A DNA stretch of 64,000 nt from Alcanivoracaceae bacterium (GCA_029210325.1 JARGPU010000001.1:134126-198125); one strand, 5' to 3'. Shown: positions 18,557-27,354, counted from the first letter of the stretch. A program made the numbers and translations. Notes: generated by a model not told the origin, from the letters alone.

Positions 18557-18575
18557 CCCCCTCCTCGCGAGGGGG
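18557..18575. promoter_or_regulatory. Palindromic operator candidate upstream of the haem peroxidase gene
   Basis: CCCCCT-N7-AGGGGG, full site CCCCCTCCTCGCGAGGGGG. It is 112-130 bases upstream of the peroxidase start. A 19-bp site with identical half-sites and spacer length lies at 21366-21384 upstream of the cytochrome gene, with 15 of 19 positions the same. The MalT/LuxR-type regulator gene lies between them and is the obvious candidate for binding. Confidence 0.6.
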
Positions 18576-18628
18576 TGAATGACATTGCCTGATGTCAGGG
18601 AAAAATCAGATGGCCTGCTGAAGGATAG

Positions 18629-21295
18629 CTATCTAGTACGAACGGCCGATTCAAGATAATCAGAATGGACAATCGCCTCAGCACGCGTGGATACACCGAG
18701 CTTGGCAAAGATATTTTTCAGGTGCCACTTGATCGTTGACAATGCCACGCCGGTACTCTCGCTGATCGCCTGGTTGGACAGGCCGCGACGCAGAAGCTGC
18801 AGGATTTCCTGTTCCCGCTGGGTCAGAACGGCATCGTCAGCCTCTACGACAGAGACCCCGGCAGGCTGGCTCAGCAGATCGCTGAACATCTCCAGATACA
18901 ATGGCGACACCTTGATCAGGCCGGCCTTAATCGCCGCCATCAGCAACTCGCCAAGCCCCGGCGCTTCGTCAAATACCGTGCGACTCACGCACTCCTGGCC
19001 ATGCTCGGCAAAGATTCGCCGTAACCATTCCATCGCCTGCTGATCCTGCCCTTGCAAGGACAGCAGGACGGCCTGATTGGCCTCGACCACCACCAGCCGC
19101 GCCATCACCCTGTCTCTGCGCAGAACCGTGGCCAAACGCGCCAACAGCTTGCTGGCATCGTTGTATTGATGCCGGGCACGCAGCCACAAGGCCGTCGCCA
19201 GTCCATAGCGCTCCCAGCCCTCGTCATAAGCAAGCGGATGATCCCATACTCCGCGCGCCAGGCGTCGCCCAAGCTGATACTGGTCGGCTACCCGGGTCAC
19301 CGATTGCAGATCAGCGGCAAAGGCCTGACGCATACTTTCATGCGCCAGTTGCGCCACAAAGCGATCATACAGGCCCAGCTGCAACACCCTGTCGAGGTGC
19401 AACATCAAGCGCGTGGCACGATTTTCTTCGCCGCGAATATGCAGCACTCGCACCAATGTCAAATAAGCCGCATTAATCACTTCGGTGGCACAGGCAGAGC
19501 TCACCAGCGGCACCAGCTCTTCACAAAGCTGAAACGCATCATCGAGCATGTTCTGTTCATAACGCACCACTGCCATAGCCGTGGCGGCGTTAACCCAGGC
19601 CGGGCTCAATCGCCGGCCCTGATCATGACGCCAGAAAAGGTCCGTTGCGGCCTGCACACTCTGGCTCATCCTTCCCGAGTTACGGTCGCAGAGAACCAGA
19701 ATCAGATCGGCATAACTTTCCAGAAAGTGATAGCCAAGCTGGGACAGAATATCCTTTGCCCGCTGGGCATGTTCAAGCGCCGCAGGGAACTCGGCGCGCA
19801 AAAGGTGGTGGTAGGCAAGAATCGCAAGAGAGAAGGCGCGAATGTCGTGTTGCGACACCGCGTCCATCAGCATCGCGCGATCAGCACTGATGCGGAAATT
19901 GGTTTCATTCTGGAACAACTGCAGCATGACTTCGAGAAACGGGCCATGACTGTGTTCGGCGAAGCGGCCGGTGATTTGCTCACCTGGAACCGACTCCAGC
20001 AAGTCCATGTAGTAACGGGCCTGATTAAACTTGCGGGTCAGGATCAGTCCGCATATCAGCAGAAAGCCGAGATCACTGTTGCGAACCACCTGCTCTTCCG
20101 GCAGCTCCGATACCCAGCGGATCAGCGTTGGCAGCTCACCGGCCTTGGACCAATGATCACAACAATCCTGCAGCATGCCCATAAAGAGGTTGTTATCACC
20201 GCTACACTGGACATGCTGCAATGCCGCTTCATGCTCACCAGCGGCCATCAGCCAGCTGGCAGCAAGACGATGCAGCTCCGGAACCCGCTGCGGCGCCTCG
20301 ACCTGCAAACGATTTCGCAGAAACTCCTGGAACAGGCCATGAAAGCGATGCCAGCCAGACTGCTCTGGCAACGGCTGGATAAACAGCTCGCGGGTCAGCA
20401 GGCTTTCGATAATCAGCCCGGCATCATTGCGGCCGGTCAGGATGTCGCACAATGCCGGGCAGAAGCGCTCGGTAATCGAGCTGCACAACAGCAAATCACG
20501 CTCCAGCGGCGGCAAGTCACGCAGCACAACCTGGGCAAAGTATTCGATCAGCGCCGGATGGCTGGCACTGAACGTCAGGGCATCGCGGGCGTCGCGGTGA
20601 TCATGCGCCAGCAAGGCAAAGCGGATACCCGCCAGCCAGCCCTCGGTCATCTGCATCAGCTGGCTGATATCAGCCTCGGTGAGTGGACGCTGCAGGGTCA
20701 GCTCCGCCAGCGTTTTCAGCTCCTCCGCAGACAGGTCCAGATCATCTCGATCGATCACCCGCAGCTGATCGTTCAGTTGCAACCGCGCCAGCGGCAGATC
20801 CGGCTGCACTCTTGAGGACAGGAGCACCCGGACATGGGTCGGCAGCTTGTCGACCAGCTGGGCAAACACTTCTTCTGTGAGGGTGCTTTTTACCAACTGG
20901 AAATCGTCCAGCACGATCACCAGCGGCGTACTGACCTGATGAAACGACTGCAACAGCGATTCCGCCACCGCATCGGCCGGCAGGGCAACATCGGCAACCA
21001 GCTGGTTATAGGAAAAGGTATCGAAGGCCGGCACCGCCCGACGCAGCGCCTCGAACCAGTGACGGAAAAACACCACCGGGCTGCTGTCGCTGGCTGATAA
21101 CGGCAGATATACCGTGGTCTTGTCGTCGCTGTGCACCAGCCATTGCGTCAGCAATGTTGATTTTCCACTGCCCGCAGGCGCCAGCAACAGCGTCAACGGC
21201 GCACCGGTACTGGCATCGAGTAACGTCAGCAGCCTGTCTCGTACGATCAGCCTGCTCTCGACAACGGAATAACTTCCTTTTTTCCATGAGGGCAT
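18629..21295 (-). CDS. MalT/AlkS-like ATP-dependent LuxR-family transcriptional activator
   Basis: An 888-residue LAL-type regulator. An N-terminal STAND ATPase has the Walker A loop LAPAGSGKST (39-48) and the Walker B strand VIVLDDF, then a helical TPR-like sensor region over the middle 500 residues, and a C-terminal LuxR helix-turn-helix (about 822-885; LTQREQEILQLLRRGLSNQA, LSTIKWHLKNIFAKLGVSTR). Length and order match MalT and AlkS, the alkane-responsive activator of Pseudomonas putida. The inducer here is unknown; the neighbouring oxidases suggest a hydrophobic substrate or product. The gene lies between the haem peroxidase and cytochrome genes, each with a matching palindrome upstream. 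The ribosome site is weak. Confidence 0.88.
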   Translation of the reverse strand: MPSWKKGSYSVVESRLIVRDRLLTLLDASTGAPLTLLLAPAGSGKSTLLTQWLVHSDDKTTVYLPLSASDSSPVVFFRHWFEALRRAVPAFDTFSYNQLVADVALPADAVAESLLQSFHQVSTPLVIVLDDFQLVKSTLTEEVFAQLVDKLPTHVRVLLSSRVQPDLPLARLQLNDQLRVIDRDDLDLSAEELKTLAELTLQRPLTEADISQLMQMTEGWLAGIRFALLAHDHRDARDALTFSASHPALIEYFAQVVLRDLPPLERDLLLCSSITERFCPALCDILTGRNDAGLIIESLLTRELFIQPLPEQSGWHRFHGLFQEFLRNRLQVEAPQRVPELHRLAASWLMAAGEHEAALQHVQCSGDNNLFMGMLQDCCDHWSKAGELPTLIRWVSELPEEQVVRNSDLGFLLICGLILTRKFNQARYYMDLLESVPGEQITGRFAEHSHGPFLEVMLQLFQNETNFRISADRAMLMDAVSQHDIRAFSLAILAYHHLLRAEFPAALEHAQRAKDILSQLGYHFLESYADLILVLCDRNSGRMSQSVQAATDLFWRHDQGRRLSPAWVNAATAMAVVRYEQNMLDDAFQLCEELVPLVSSACATEVINAAYLTLVRVLHIRGEENRATRLMLHLDRVLQLGLYDRFVAQLAHESMRQAFAADLQSVTRVADQYQLGRRLARGVWDHPLAYDEGWERYGLATALWLRARHQYNDASKLLARLATVLRRDRVMARLVVVEANQAVLLSLQGQDQQAMEWLRRIFAEHGQECVSRTVFDEAPGLGELLMAAIKAGLIKVSPLYLEMFSDLLSQPAGVSVVEADDAVLTQREQEILQLLRRGLSNQAISESTGVALSTIKWHLKNIFAKLGVSTRAEAIVHSDYLESAVRTR

Positions 21296-21365
21296 AATCT
21301 TTTCTTCTTATTATGGTTGTCCATCTGCACAAACGTTAGCACAAACGTACTGAAACTGTATGTGA

Positions 21366-21384
21366 CCCCCTACTCAGGAGGGGG
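21366..21384. promoter_or_regulatory. Palindromic operator candidate between the regulator and cytochrome genes
   Basis: CCCCCT-N7-AGGGGG, full site CCCCCTACTCAGGAGGGGG, in the divergent region: 61-79 bases before the cytochrome ATG and 71-89 before the regulator ATG. It matches the site at 18557-18575. MalT-family boxes are also G-rich, which is consistent but not proof. Confidence 0.6.
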
Positions 21385-21444
21385 CGACTTTGACTTTCAC
21401 AAGGAGCAAGGTCTGTCCTCGGCTAACCCCTTCCGGAGCAGACA

Positions 21445-23763
21445 ATGAAAACAACATCACGACTCGGAATGATCGCCGCCCCGCTGCTATTGGCAGGTTG
21501 TCTCGGCGAGTCGGTCGGCGAATTTCCGAAACAGGAAAAGCTTTGCGATTTTGACGCCGCCCGCGAGGCAGTGCGCGCTGCCTCAGCGGCGCATTTCCCG
21601 CAGCCACAGGTCAGCGAGATGCTGGTGAACGGTTCCCCGGTCTGGTCATCGGGCAGCCCCGGCGCCGCTATCGTCCTGCGTCCGCGCGATCTGGTGACCC
21701 TGCGCGGCAGCGGTTTCGGTGGTGGCCCGGATATCGACTTCAGCAAGATCATGATCGGCAACACCCGGGTACTGGAAACCGATTTGCGCATGTTCGAACA
21801 GCGCCTCGATCTGGGCAAACAGGTCAACTTCGAGATCCCGCAAACTCACAGCACCTGGGACAAGGACATCGTTACCTGGCAAGACGACGAAGTGACATTC
21901 CATGTGCCCGAACATGCCAGCGGCGGACCGCTGAAGCTGCAGGTGCAGAAGCGTACCGGCTGGCTCGAATCCATGATTCGCCCCGGCGAACCGCACAACG
22001 TGATTGATGCGCAAACCGCCCGCATTACCGACCCGGAGTTTTCCCACGAGTGCGACGTGGTTTCCCTTCTCAGCGAGGAAACCAAAGCGATCACGCCGAT
22101 TGATGTCAGCGTCGATAATCCGGCAATGGATTCCTTGCTGCGTTACGGTCGCGAAATTTTCTGGTCCTATGATTTCAACGTCGGCCTCGCCCATTCGGTG
22201 CGCAACCTCGACTGGACCAAAATCTTCAACTACAAAACCCGCGATCCGATTACCCGCAATATGGCCGATCCGAACCTGCTGTTCGGTGCCCACAAGACCA
22301 ACCCGGCGCAGGTGCCGGACGAAGCCTGGAAAGAGGTTTATTTCGATCCCTACCCGCAGCCCAACCCGATCCCGGGATTGCTGACGGTGGAACCGCAGCT
22401 CACCAGGGGCAATACCCGTGACAGTGGCTGGGTTGGCTATCGCTACGCAGAGTCGAGCCATCCTTATGTCGGCCGCGGCGAGCGTATCGGTTTCAACTGC
22501 GCGTCCTGCCACGGCTACCAGATCAGCTACGAAGCCGCGCCGGGCGAACTCGTCACCCGGGTGTTCCCCGGCTTGCCGAACCCGCGCTGGAGCATGAAAT
22601 GGGCAGTACTGGGCGACAAGCTCGGCACCACCACGGCCACTTTTGATGGCATCAGTGCGGAAGAGGCGGGGCCGAGCTGGGCATCCGGCAAGGCGAAGAT
22701 CGACAAGACCATGCTGCTGTACCACATGCCCGCCGGCACCGGTGAACACAACATCGTTCGCCTGTCTGATGAAGGCAGTAAAACCGACAACGACTATCAG
22801 TTCTCACCGATCGTGATTCCGAACGTCACCAACTACATGGCGATCCGCCGATCACTGTCACACACCGAGTCCTATGTCGGTTTTGAAGGCTCCTACATTC
22901 ATTCCGAAGAACCGGATGGCGCCACCGGCTCGATGAACAAGCAAGGACTGCAGGCACTGACGGCTTACATGACCACGCTGGACGAGCACGACAGCGATCT
23001 GATCAACGTCGGCTTGTATCGCTGGCTGAAGAGCACAGGCCAGCTCGGTGCACAAACCGGCAACGTAGCCATCAGTGAAGGCGAGTTTGTTTCACAGGGC
23101 TGGCAGAACTTCGCTGGCGTACAAGGTGCCGTCAATACCGGTCAGGCTGCCTATGATCGTGACTGCGGCAGTTGCCATAACGATCATCTGGGCGCCAACA
23201 CCAACGAGCGTATGTTCCGCCTGGATGAAGTCGGTCGCTTCTTTGCGCCGACCATCTACCAGAAAGATCAGCAATCAATCCGCGCCAGCTTCCTGCGCAA
23301 CATGTACTGGGTGCAGTCACGCGGCCTGCTGAGCGACGGCCACGTGCGCAACATGGAAGATCTGGTCGATCCACAGCGCTGCCAGACCGGCTCGCCGCTG
23401 TATAACCAGTACTACACCCTGCATGCGCCGGCGCGACCACCACTGGGCAGTGCCGACCAGCCGGCCAACTGGCCGGACCTGAACCGCAAGGGTGATGTGT
23501 TCCGCGTGCCGCGCAGCGACGAGAAATGGTTTGATCCGGTGCCGGCGCAGCGTAACCGCTTTATCGAACGGCACAAGTACTTCAGCAAAGTCGGCTGGGA
23601 CAGCAAACACTACTACTGGGATTACCAGAAAATGCGCGCCGAGTATGGCCCGGCAGAGATGGGCACGCCCGGCCCGATCGGTCTGCCGGCCACACCGCAT
23701 CCTTGGTGCGCGGCCAGCAGCAGCGACGTGATGCCGCTGGTTCAGTACGTGTTGACGCTTTAA
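21445..23763 (+). CDS. Large two-haem cytochrome c lipoprotein (RoxA-like?)
   Basis: A 772-residue exported protein. The signal MKTTSRLGMIAAPLLLAGC gives a lipobox with the acylated cysteine at 19. Residues about 60-170 look like an IPT/TIG-type beta domain (RPRDLVTLRGSGFGGG). Two c-type haem sites follow: CASCH at 352-356 and CGSCH at 574-578, some 220 residues apart. Two widely spaced CxxCH sites in a protein this size recall the RoxA rubber oxygenase and MauG/CcpA di-haem families, but the family was not settled from sequence. It could oxidise, or accept electrons from, products of the nearby peroxidase. The gene is divergent from the regulator gene and ends with a UUCG terminator. Confidence 0.72.
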   Translation: MKTTSRLGMIAAPLLLAGCLGESVGEFPKQEKLCDFDAAREAVRAASAAHFPQPQVSEMLVNGSPVWSSGSPGAAIVLRPRDLVTLRGSGFGGGPDIDFSKIMIGNTRVLETDLRMFEQRLDLGKQVNFEIPQTHSTWDKDIVTWQDDEVTFHVPEHASGGPLKLQVQKRTGWLESMIRPGEPHNVIDAQTARITDPEFSHECDVVSLLSEETKAITPIDVSVDNPAMDSLLRYGREIFWSYDFNVGLAHSVRNLDWTKIFNYKTRDPITRNMADPNLLFGAHKTNPAQVPDEAWKEVYFDPYPQPNPIPGLLTVEPQLTRGNTRDSGWVGYRYAESSHPYVGRGERIGFNCASCHGYQISYEAAPGELVTRVFPGLPNPRWSMKWAVLGDKLGTTTATFDGISAEEAGPSWASGKAKIDKTMLLYHMPAGTGEHNIVRLSDEGSKTDNDYQFSPIVIPNVTNYMAIRRSLSHTESYVGFEGSYIHSEEPDGATGSMNKQGLQALTAYMTTLDEHDSDLINVGLYRWLKSTGQLGAQTGNVAISEGEFVSQGWQNFAGVQGAVNTGQAAYDRDCGSCHNDHLGANTNERMFRLDEVGRFFAPTIYQKDQQSIRASFLRNMYWVQSRGLLSDGHVRNMEDLVDPQRCQTGSPLYNQYYTLHAPARPPLGSADQPANWPDLNRKGDVFRVPRSDEKWFDPVPAQRNRFIERHKYFSKVGWDSKHYYWDYQKMRAEYGPAEMGTPGPIGLPATPHPWCAASSSDVMPLVQYVLTL

Positions 23764-23779
23764 CTCTTATCGGGCACTT

Positions 23780-23805
23780 GGGGCGCTTCGGCGCCCCTTT
23801 TTTTT
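23780..23805 (+). terminator. Intrinsic terminator after the cytochrome gene
   Basis: GGGGCGC / GCGCCCC stem closed by a TTCG tetraloop, then eight Ts. It starts 17 bases after the stop codon. Confidence 0.93.
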
Positions 23806-23811
23806 GCCTTG

Positions 23812-24411
23812 TCAGTGCGGCGCAGTACTGCGCACCAGCGCCTTGCCGGTTCTCTGATAGCGGGCCAGAAAATCCTCCGCCTGCCATTCCTGCGGATACA
23901 ACTCGGAAAGATCACGCTGCATTTTCATAAACAGGTGCGCCGTCATGGCCGCATCCGCCAACGCCCGGTGATGCTGGCCCTCCACCGGAATTCGGTGCAG
24001 TTCCACCAGCGTCGCCAACTTGTGGTTGGGCGCCCACGGATAGAGTCGGCGACCGATCAACACCGTGCACAAAAATTCACTGGAGCAAAGGCGACCGCAC
24101 AGGTCCAGCTCATACTCCCAAAAGCGCCGATCAAAACTGGCGTTATGGGCAACCAGCGTGGCATCGCCAACAAACTCGTGAACCTGCGTCATGACCTCAT
24201 CAGGCGACGGTGCAGTGCGCACCATGGCTGGGGTAATGCCCGTCAGCGCAGTGATAAATCGCGGCACCCGGCCGCCCGGGTTCATCAGACTTTGCCAGCT
24301 GGCAACAATCTCATCACCCTCCACTATCACCGCCGCCACTTCCAGAGCACGACCACCCTGCCCAGGCATCAGGCCATTGGTTTCAAAATCGATTACGGCA
24401 TAGCGGTACAT
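23812..24411 (-). CDS. DEDDh-family 3'-5' exonuclease (DnaQ-like)
   Basis: A 199-residue stand-alone exonuclease domain like the epsilon subunit or RNase T. Exo I motif is VIDFET with D8 and E10; exo II is AHNASFDRRFWE; exo III is HHRALADAAMTAHLF with the histidine that marks the DEDDh group. These acidic residues bind two metal ions. It acts in the cytoplasm on 3' ends of DNA or RNA; it lacks the polymerase-binding tail of DnaQ, so it is probably not the replicative proofreader. It is convergent with the cytochrome gene and has no operon partners. Confidence 0.87.
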   Translation of the reverse strand: MYRYAVIDFETNGLMPGQGGRALEVAAVIVEGDEIVASWQSLMNPGGRVPRFITALTGITPAMVRTAPSPDEVMTQVHEFVGDATLVAHNASFDRRFWEYELDLCGRLCSSEFLCTVLIGRRLYPWAPNHKLATLVELHRIPVEGQHHRALADAAMTAHLFMKMQRDLSELYPQEWQAEDFLARYQRTGKALVRSTAPH

Positions 24412-24487
24412 GTCAGCGAGCTACTATCTGATTGATAGGCCGCTACCTTAGCAAAGCGGGCCTTTCCCATACAGACCGCATGGTCAC

Positions 24488-24501
24488 TTGATCCAGATCA
24501 T
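24488..24501. promoter_or_regulatory. Fnr/Anr-like box upstream of ompW
   Basis: TTGATCCAGATCAT matches the Fnr/Anr consensus TTGAT-N4-ATCAA at nine of ten fixed positions. It is 58-71 bases before the ompW ATG, a distance that suits activation under low oxygen. ompW of Escherichia coli is known to respond to FNR. Confidence 0.6.
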
Positions 24502-24558
24502 TAGCTAACCCTGTGGCAGGCGCACACTAGCCCCAGTTATCACGAAGAGGAAGATATC

Positions 24559-25200
24559 ATGAAAGCTTTGCGCCCCACCCTGCTCGCCTTAGCTGTGTCC
24601 TGTCTCGCCGCCCCAGCTCTTGCCTACGAGGCTGGTGATGTGATCGTTCGCTTCGGCCCCGCCTTGGTGGCCCCGGACAGCAGCTCCGACCCGGATCTGG
24701 TTGAGGTCGACAACGGTGTCGGCTTTGGTATCAGTGCCACCTATATGGTGCATAACAGTGTTGGCGTTGAACTGCTGGGTGCGCTGCCCTTCGAGCATGA
24801 CTTGAACGGTAGTGGCGGCCTGGCTGGTGTCGATGTGGGCTCCACCGAGCATCTGCCGCCGACCCTGCTGGTTAACTATTACCCGAATGTCAGCGAGAAA
24901 TTCCAGCCGTATGTGGGCGTGGGTTTTAACTACACCATGTTCTTCCGTGAAAAAACCGACCCGGAACTGGATGCCGCACTGGGTGGCAACACCGACCTGC
25001 GCTTGAGCGATTCAACTGGCATCGCCTATGAAGCCGGCTTCGATATTCCGATGAGCGACAACATGATGTTCAGCGCCAGCATCTGGAACGTCGCCATCGA
25101 CACCACCGCTCGAGTAACGGTGAACGGCGCTCCTGCGGCAAAGATTGATGTGGAAATCGACCCATGGGTATACATGGTAGGCATCGGCATAAAGTTCTGA
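24559..25200 (+). CDS. ompW: OmpW/AlkL-family outer-membrane protein
   Basis: A 213-residue eight-stranded beta-barrel precursor. The signal peptide MKALRPTLLALAVSCLAAPALA is cleaved before YEAGD. The mature protein starts with DVIVRFGPALVAP, has the PPTLLVNYYPN and QPYVGVGFNYTMF strands diagnostic of OmpW, and ends with VYMVGIGIKF, a terminal phenylalanine as required by the Bam machine. OmpW proteins, including AlkL of the alkane operon, pass small hydrophobic molecules across the outer membrane, which fits an oil degrader. An Fnr-like box lies upstream and a terminator follows. A specific alkane role is inference. Confidence 0.93.
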   Translation: MKALRPTLLALAVSCLAAPALAYEAGDVIVRFGPALVAPDSSSDPDLVEVDNGVGFGISATYMVHNSVGVELLGALPFEHDLNGSGGLAGVDVGSTEHLPPTLLVNYYPNVSEKFQPYVGVGFNYTMFFREKTDPELDAALGGNTDLRLSDSTGIAYEAGFDIPMSDNMMFSASIWNVAIDTTARVTVNGAPAAKIDVEIDPWVYMVGIGIKF

Positions 25201-25223
25201 TTCATCAGTCAGTGCTGAGAATA

Positions 25224-25256
25224 AAATCGGGCTATCTTGTGATAGCCCGATTTTTT
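25224..25256 (+). terminator. Intrinsic terminator after ompW
   Basis: Perfect 13-bp stem AAATCGGGCTATC / GATAGCCCGATTT with a TTGT loop, followed by three more Ts. It lies 23 bases after the ompW stop. Confidence 0.93.
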
Positions 25257-25354
25257 AACCGGTAAAAAAACAAGCTCTACCTAGCGCTGTTTTTCCCTAT
25301 GGGCAGCCCCGGCCCGCCAGGAGGTTGGACGCCGCATCTCAAACCAAGCTGAGT

Positions 25355-25801
25355 TCACCCTGAATAGACATTCAGGACCATATGGCTGATCACTACATAA
25401 CGGAAAAATTTACCCACAGACACCAGAATAAGGAACCATAGCAACCGGATACGCAAAACGCCTGCAATAACCGTCAGTGGATCACCAATGATGGGAACCC
25501 AGGCAAAACAAAGGGAAAACATGCCGTACTTACGAAACCGCTGCTCTGCCCGCTCAAAGTCATCTTGTGAAATTCTCAGCCATTTCCGAACCATAACCAG
25601 GCTAGCCCAATAGCCAAGAGCATAGTTAGCAAGCGAGCCCAACACATTGCCGAGGGTTGCCACCATTACCAGAGTAGTGGGCGATAGCCCGCTCAGCAAT
25701 AAAGCGCTTAACACCACCTCGGAACTTAACGGCAGAATTGTCGCCGCCAGAAATGCGGCAAAGAAGAGACCTCCGTACCCCAGCTCGGAAAGGTATTCCA
25801 T
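25355..25801 (-). CDS. YqaA-like membrane protein (VTT/DedA-related)
   Basis: A 148-residue inner-membrane protein with four or five hydrophobic segments. The N-terminal LSELGYGGLFFAAFLAATIL, PLSSEVVLSALLLSG and the GNVLGSLANYALGYWAS motif are typical of the YqaA branch of the VTT/DedA superfamily, whose better-known members move lipids or affect membrane homeostasis. Function here unknown. It begins the AT-richer patch that continues through the next two genes, and it lies 37 bases downstream of the APC permease on the same strand, so the two may share a transcript. Confidence 0.85.
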   Translation of the reverse strand: MEYLSELGYGGLFFAAFLAATILPLSSEVVLSALLLSGLSPTTLVMVATLGNVLGSLANYALGYWASLVMVRKWLRISQDDFERAEQRFRKYGMFSLCFAWVPIIGDPLTVIAGVLRIRLLWFLILVSVGKFFRYVVISHMVLNVYSG

Positions 25802-25838
25802 CTTCTACCCGCGAATCTGATCGCGCATATTGCCGCTG

Positions 25839-27146
25839 CTAGACACCGGCTTGCACTCGGCTGCCGGAGTAAAACCATGAGCCAGCGGTAAGCAACGCAT
25901 AAATTACCAGAATGAAGATTAACTGCTGAGGCTGACTATTAAACTCATAAAACAGAATGAGCACTGCGCCAGACAGAAGACCGAAGAATGAAAGAACAGT
26001 AGTGGATGTTGATGACTTGGTTAAATGGCGGATCTTGAAATTGGCAAAAGCCATTAGTAGAGATACCAATAGAAAAGTGACGCTGCCAAATTCCAGAATA
26101 ACCTGAAGGCTGCCAACAAGAACCAGTAAAAACGCAAGCAGGGACATGCTCATAATCGCAAAGACAGGAATATTATTGACTCGCCTTGCAAGAACTTTTG
26201 GAAAGTAGCCATCTTTAGCTATCGCGGCCATCTGTCTAGAGGCACCAAATACGGTTCCGCTGATAGCACTACTAGTGGCTAGCAGCGCGCCCAGAATAAC
26301 CACATCCGACCCCCAGCGCCCCAGTATCTCCCCCGCCCCGGCAGCAAGGGCATACTCCTGATTTTGTATGATTGCTTCAAAGGGAATTGCCAATATCGCG
26401 CCAATGGAAATAACAACATAAATTAGCATGGCCAAAAATAGGGCCGAGTAAATTGCCCTGGGTATGTTCTTCTCCGGCTCCTCCATTTCATTAACAGCGT
26501 TTATAACCAACTGGAAACCTTCGTATGCCACGAACGTAATAGAGGCCACAATAAGTATTGATAGTACGCTGGTGTCGTTATTGTTCTGAAGCAATACGGG
26601 AATGGTCGTTTGCCCATTGCTCATTAGAACGAAGGAAATAATCACAAGTATCACTAGCTTGGTATAAACCATCAGGTCTTCAATTTTGCCCATTCCTTTT
26701 ACACTCCAGATATTGATGAGCATAAAAGTCAGGATTACCGCCCCCGCAACAAACTTTCTAGCCCACTCACTGTCGGCGAATGGCATACTACTGATGGCAT
26801 AAGATGCAAACGTGTAGGCGTACAAAGCAAGAGTGCTTATATAGCCGAACATAACCCACCAACCAATCAGGGAAGCCGCAAAACTGGATCCAGGGAAGGT
26901 TCTTTTATAAAAGGAGTAGCTCGCCCCTTCATCTTTATAATAGACCCCCAATTTTATATAAGAGTACGCCGCAAGGGATGCTATCAACCCACCAAGAATG
27001 ATTGCTAGTGGGGTGAAGACTCCAATCATAGAAACAGAGATGCCCAGGATTGTGAAAATCCCACCACCCACCATGCCGCCAAGTGCAATGGCAATGAGCT
27101 CAAGAATGCCAAGAGACTTATTTCGTTTTCTATGGACAGATTTAAT
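25839..27146 (-). CDS. APC-family amino acid permease, start codon uncertain
   Basis: A secondary transporter with about eleven or twelve membrane segments; GGGIFTILG in helix 1 and the YEGFQLVINAVNEMEEPEKNI motif are typical of APC amino acid/amine permeases. The first ATG in frame (27074) would cut helix 1 in half. The open frame continues upstream and encodes KSLGILELIAIALGGMVGGG, the expected start of helix 1, but contains no ATG, GTG or TTG before the stop at 27168. An ATT at 27144-27146 with AAGG eight bases before it is the best candidate start. Either a rare start codon is used or the gene lost its start. AT-richer than its neighbours; substrate unknown. Confidence 0.72.
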   Translation of the reverse strand: MKSVHRKRNKSLGILELIAIALGGMVGGGIFTILGISVSMIGVFTPLAIILGGLIASLAAYSYIKLGVYYKDEGASYSFYKRTFPGSSFAASLIGWWVMFGYISTLALYAYTFASYAISSMPFADSEWARKFVAGAVILTFMLINIWSVKGMGKIEDLMVYTKLVILVIISFVLMSNGQTTIPVLLQNNNDTSVLSILIVASITFVAYEGFQLVINAVNEMEEPEKNIPRAIYSALFLAMLIYVVISIGAILAIPFEAIIQNQEYALAAGAGEILGRWGSDVVILGALLATSSAISGTVFGASRQMAAIAKDGYFPKVLARRVNNIPVFAIMSMSLLAFLLVLVGSLQVILEFGSVTFLLVSLLMAFANFKIRHLTKSSTSTTVLSFFGLLSGAVLILFYEFNSQPQQLIFILVIYALLTAGSWFYSGSRVQAGV

Positions 27147-27354
27147 GTGGCTAGCCTTGTATGTGGTCTACTTCCCAAGCAAGCGAAATAATTTTATTCG
27201 CCACCGTAAGAAACACCTGAAGATACCGCGGGGCTTTTCGGGCAGTAACTGTCAACTAAAATACGAAAACAGGACCTGAGTTGCTGTCTGCACAGGCGGC
27301 GGCACCCGCTTACTAGATCACTCAAAGGTCCACGCTTCGCCATCAACCCCAGCC

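Noticed and set aside
19052-20815. Long plus-strand open frame (587 codons) opposite the regulator gene
   Set aside because: It is antisense to a gene with clear ATPase and LuxR motifs; its translation has no family features and it has no ribosome site.
21646-22749. Minus-strand open frame (367 codons) opposite the cytochrome gene
   Set aside because: Antisense shadow; the plus strand encodes two haem sites and a lipoprotein signal.
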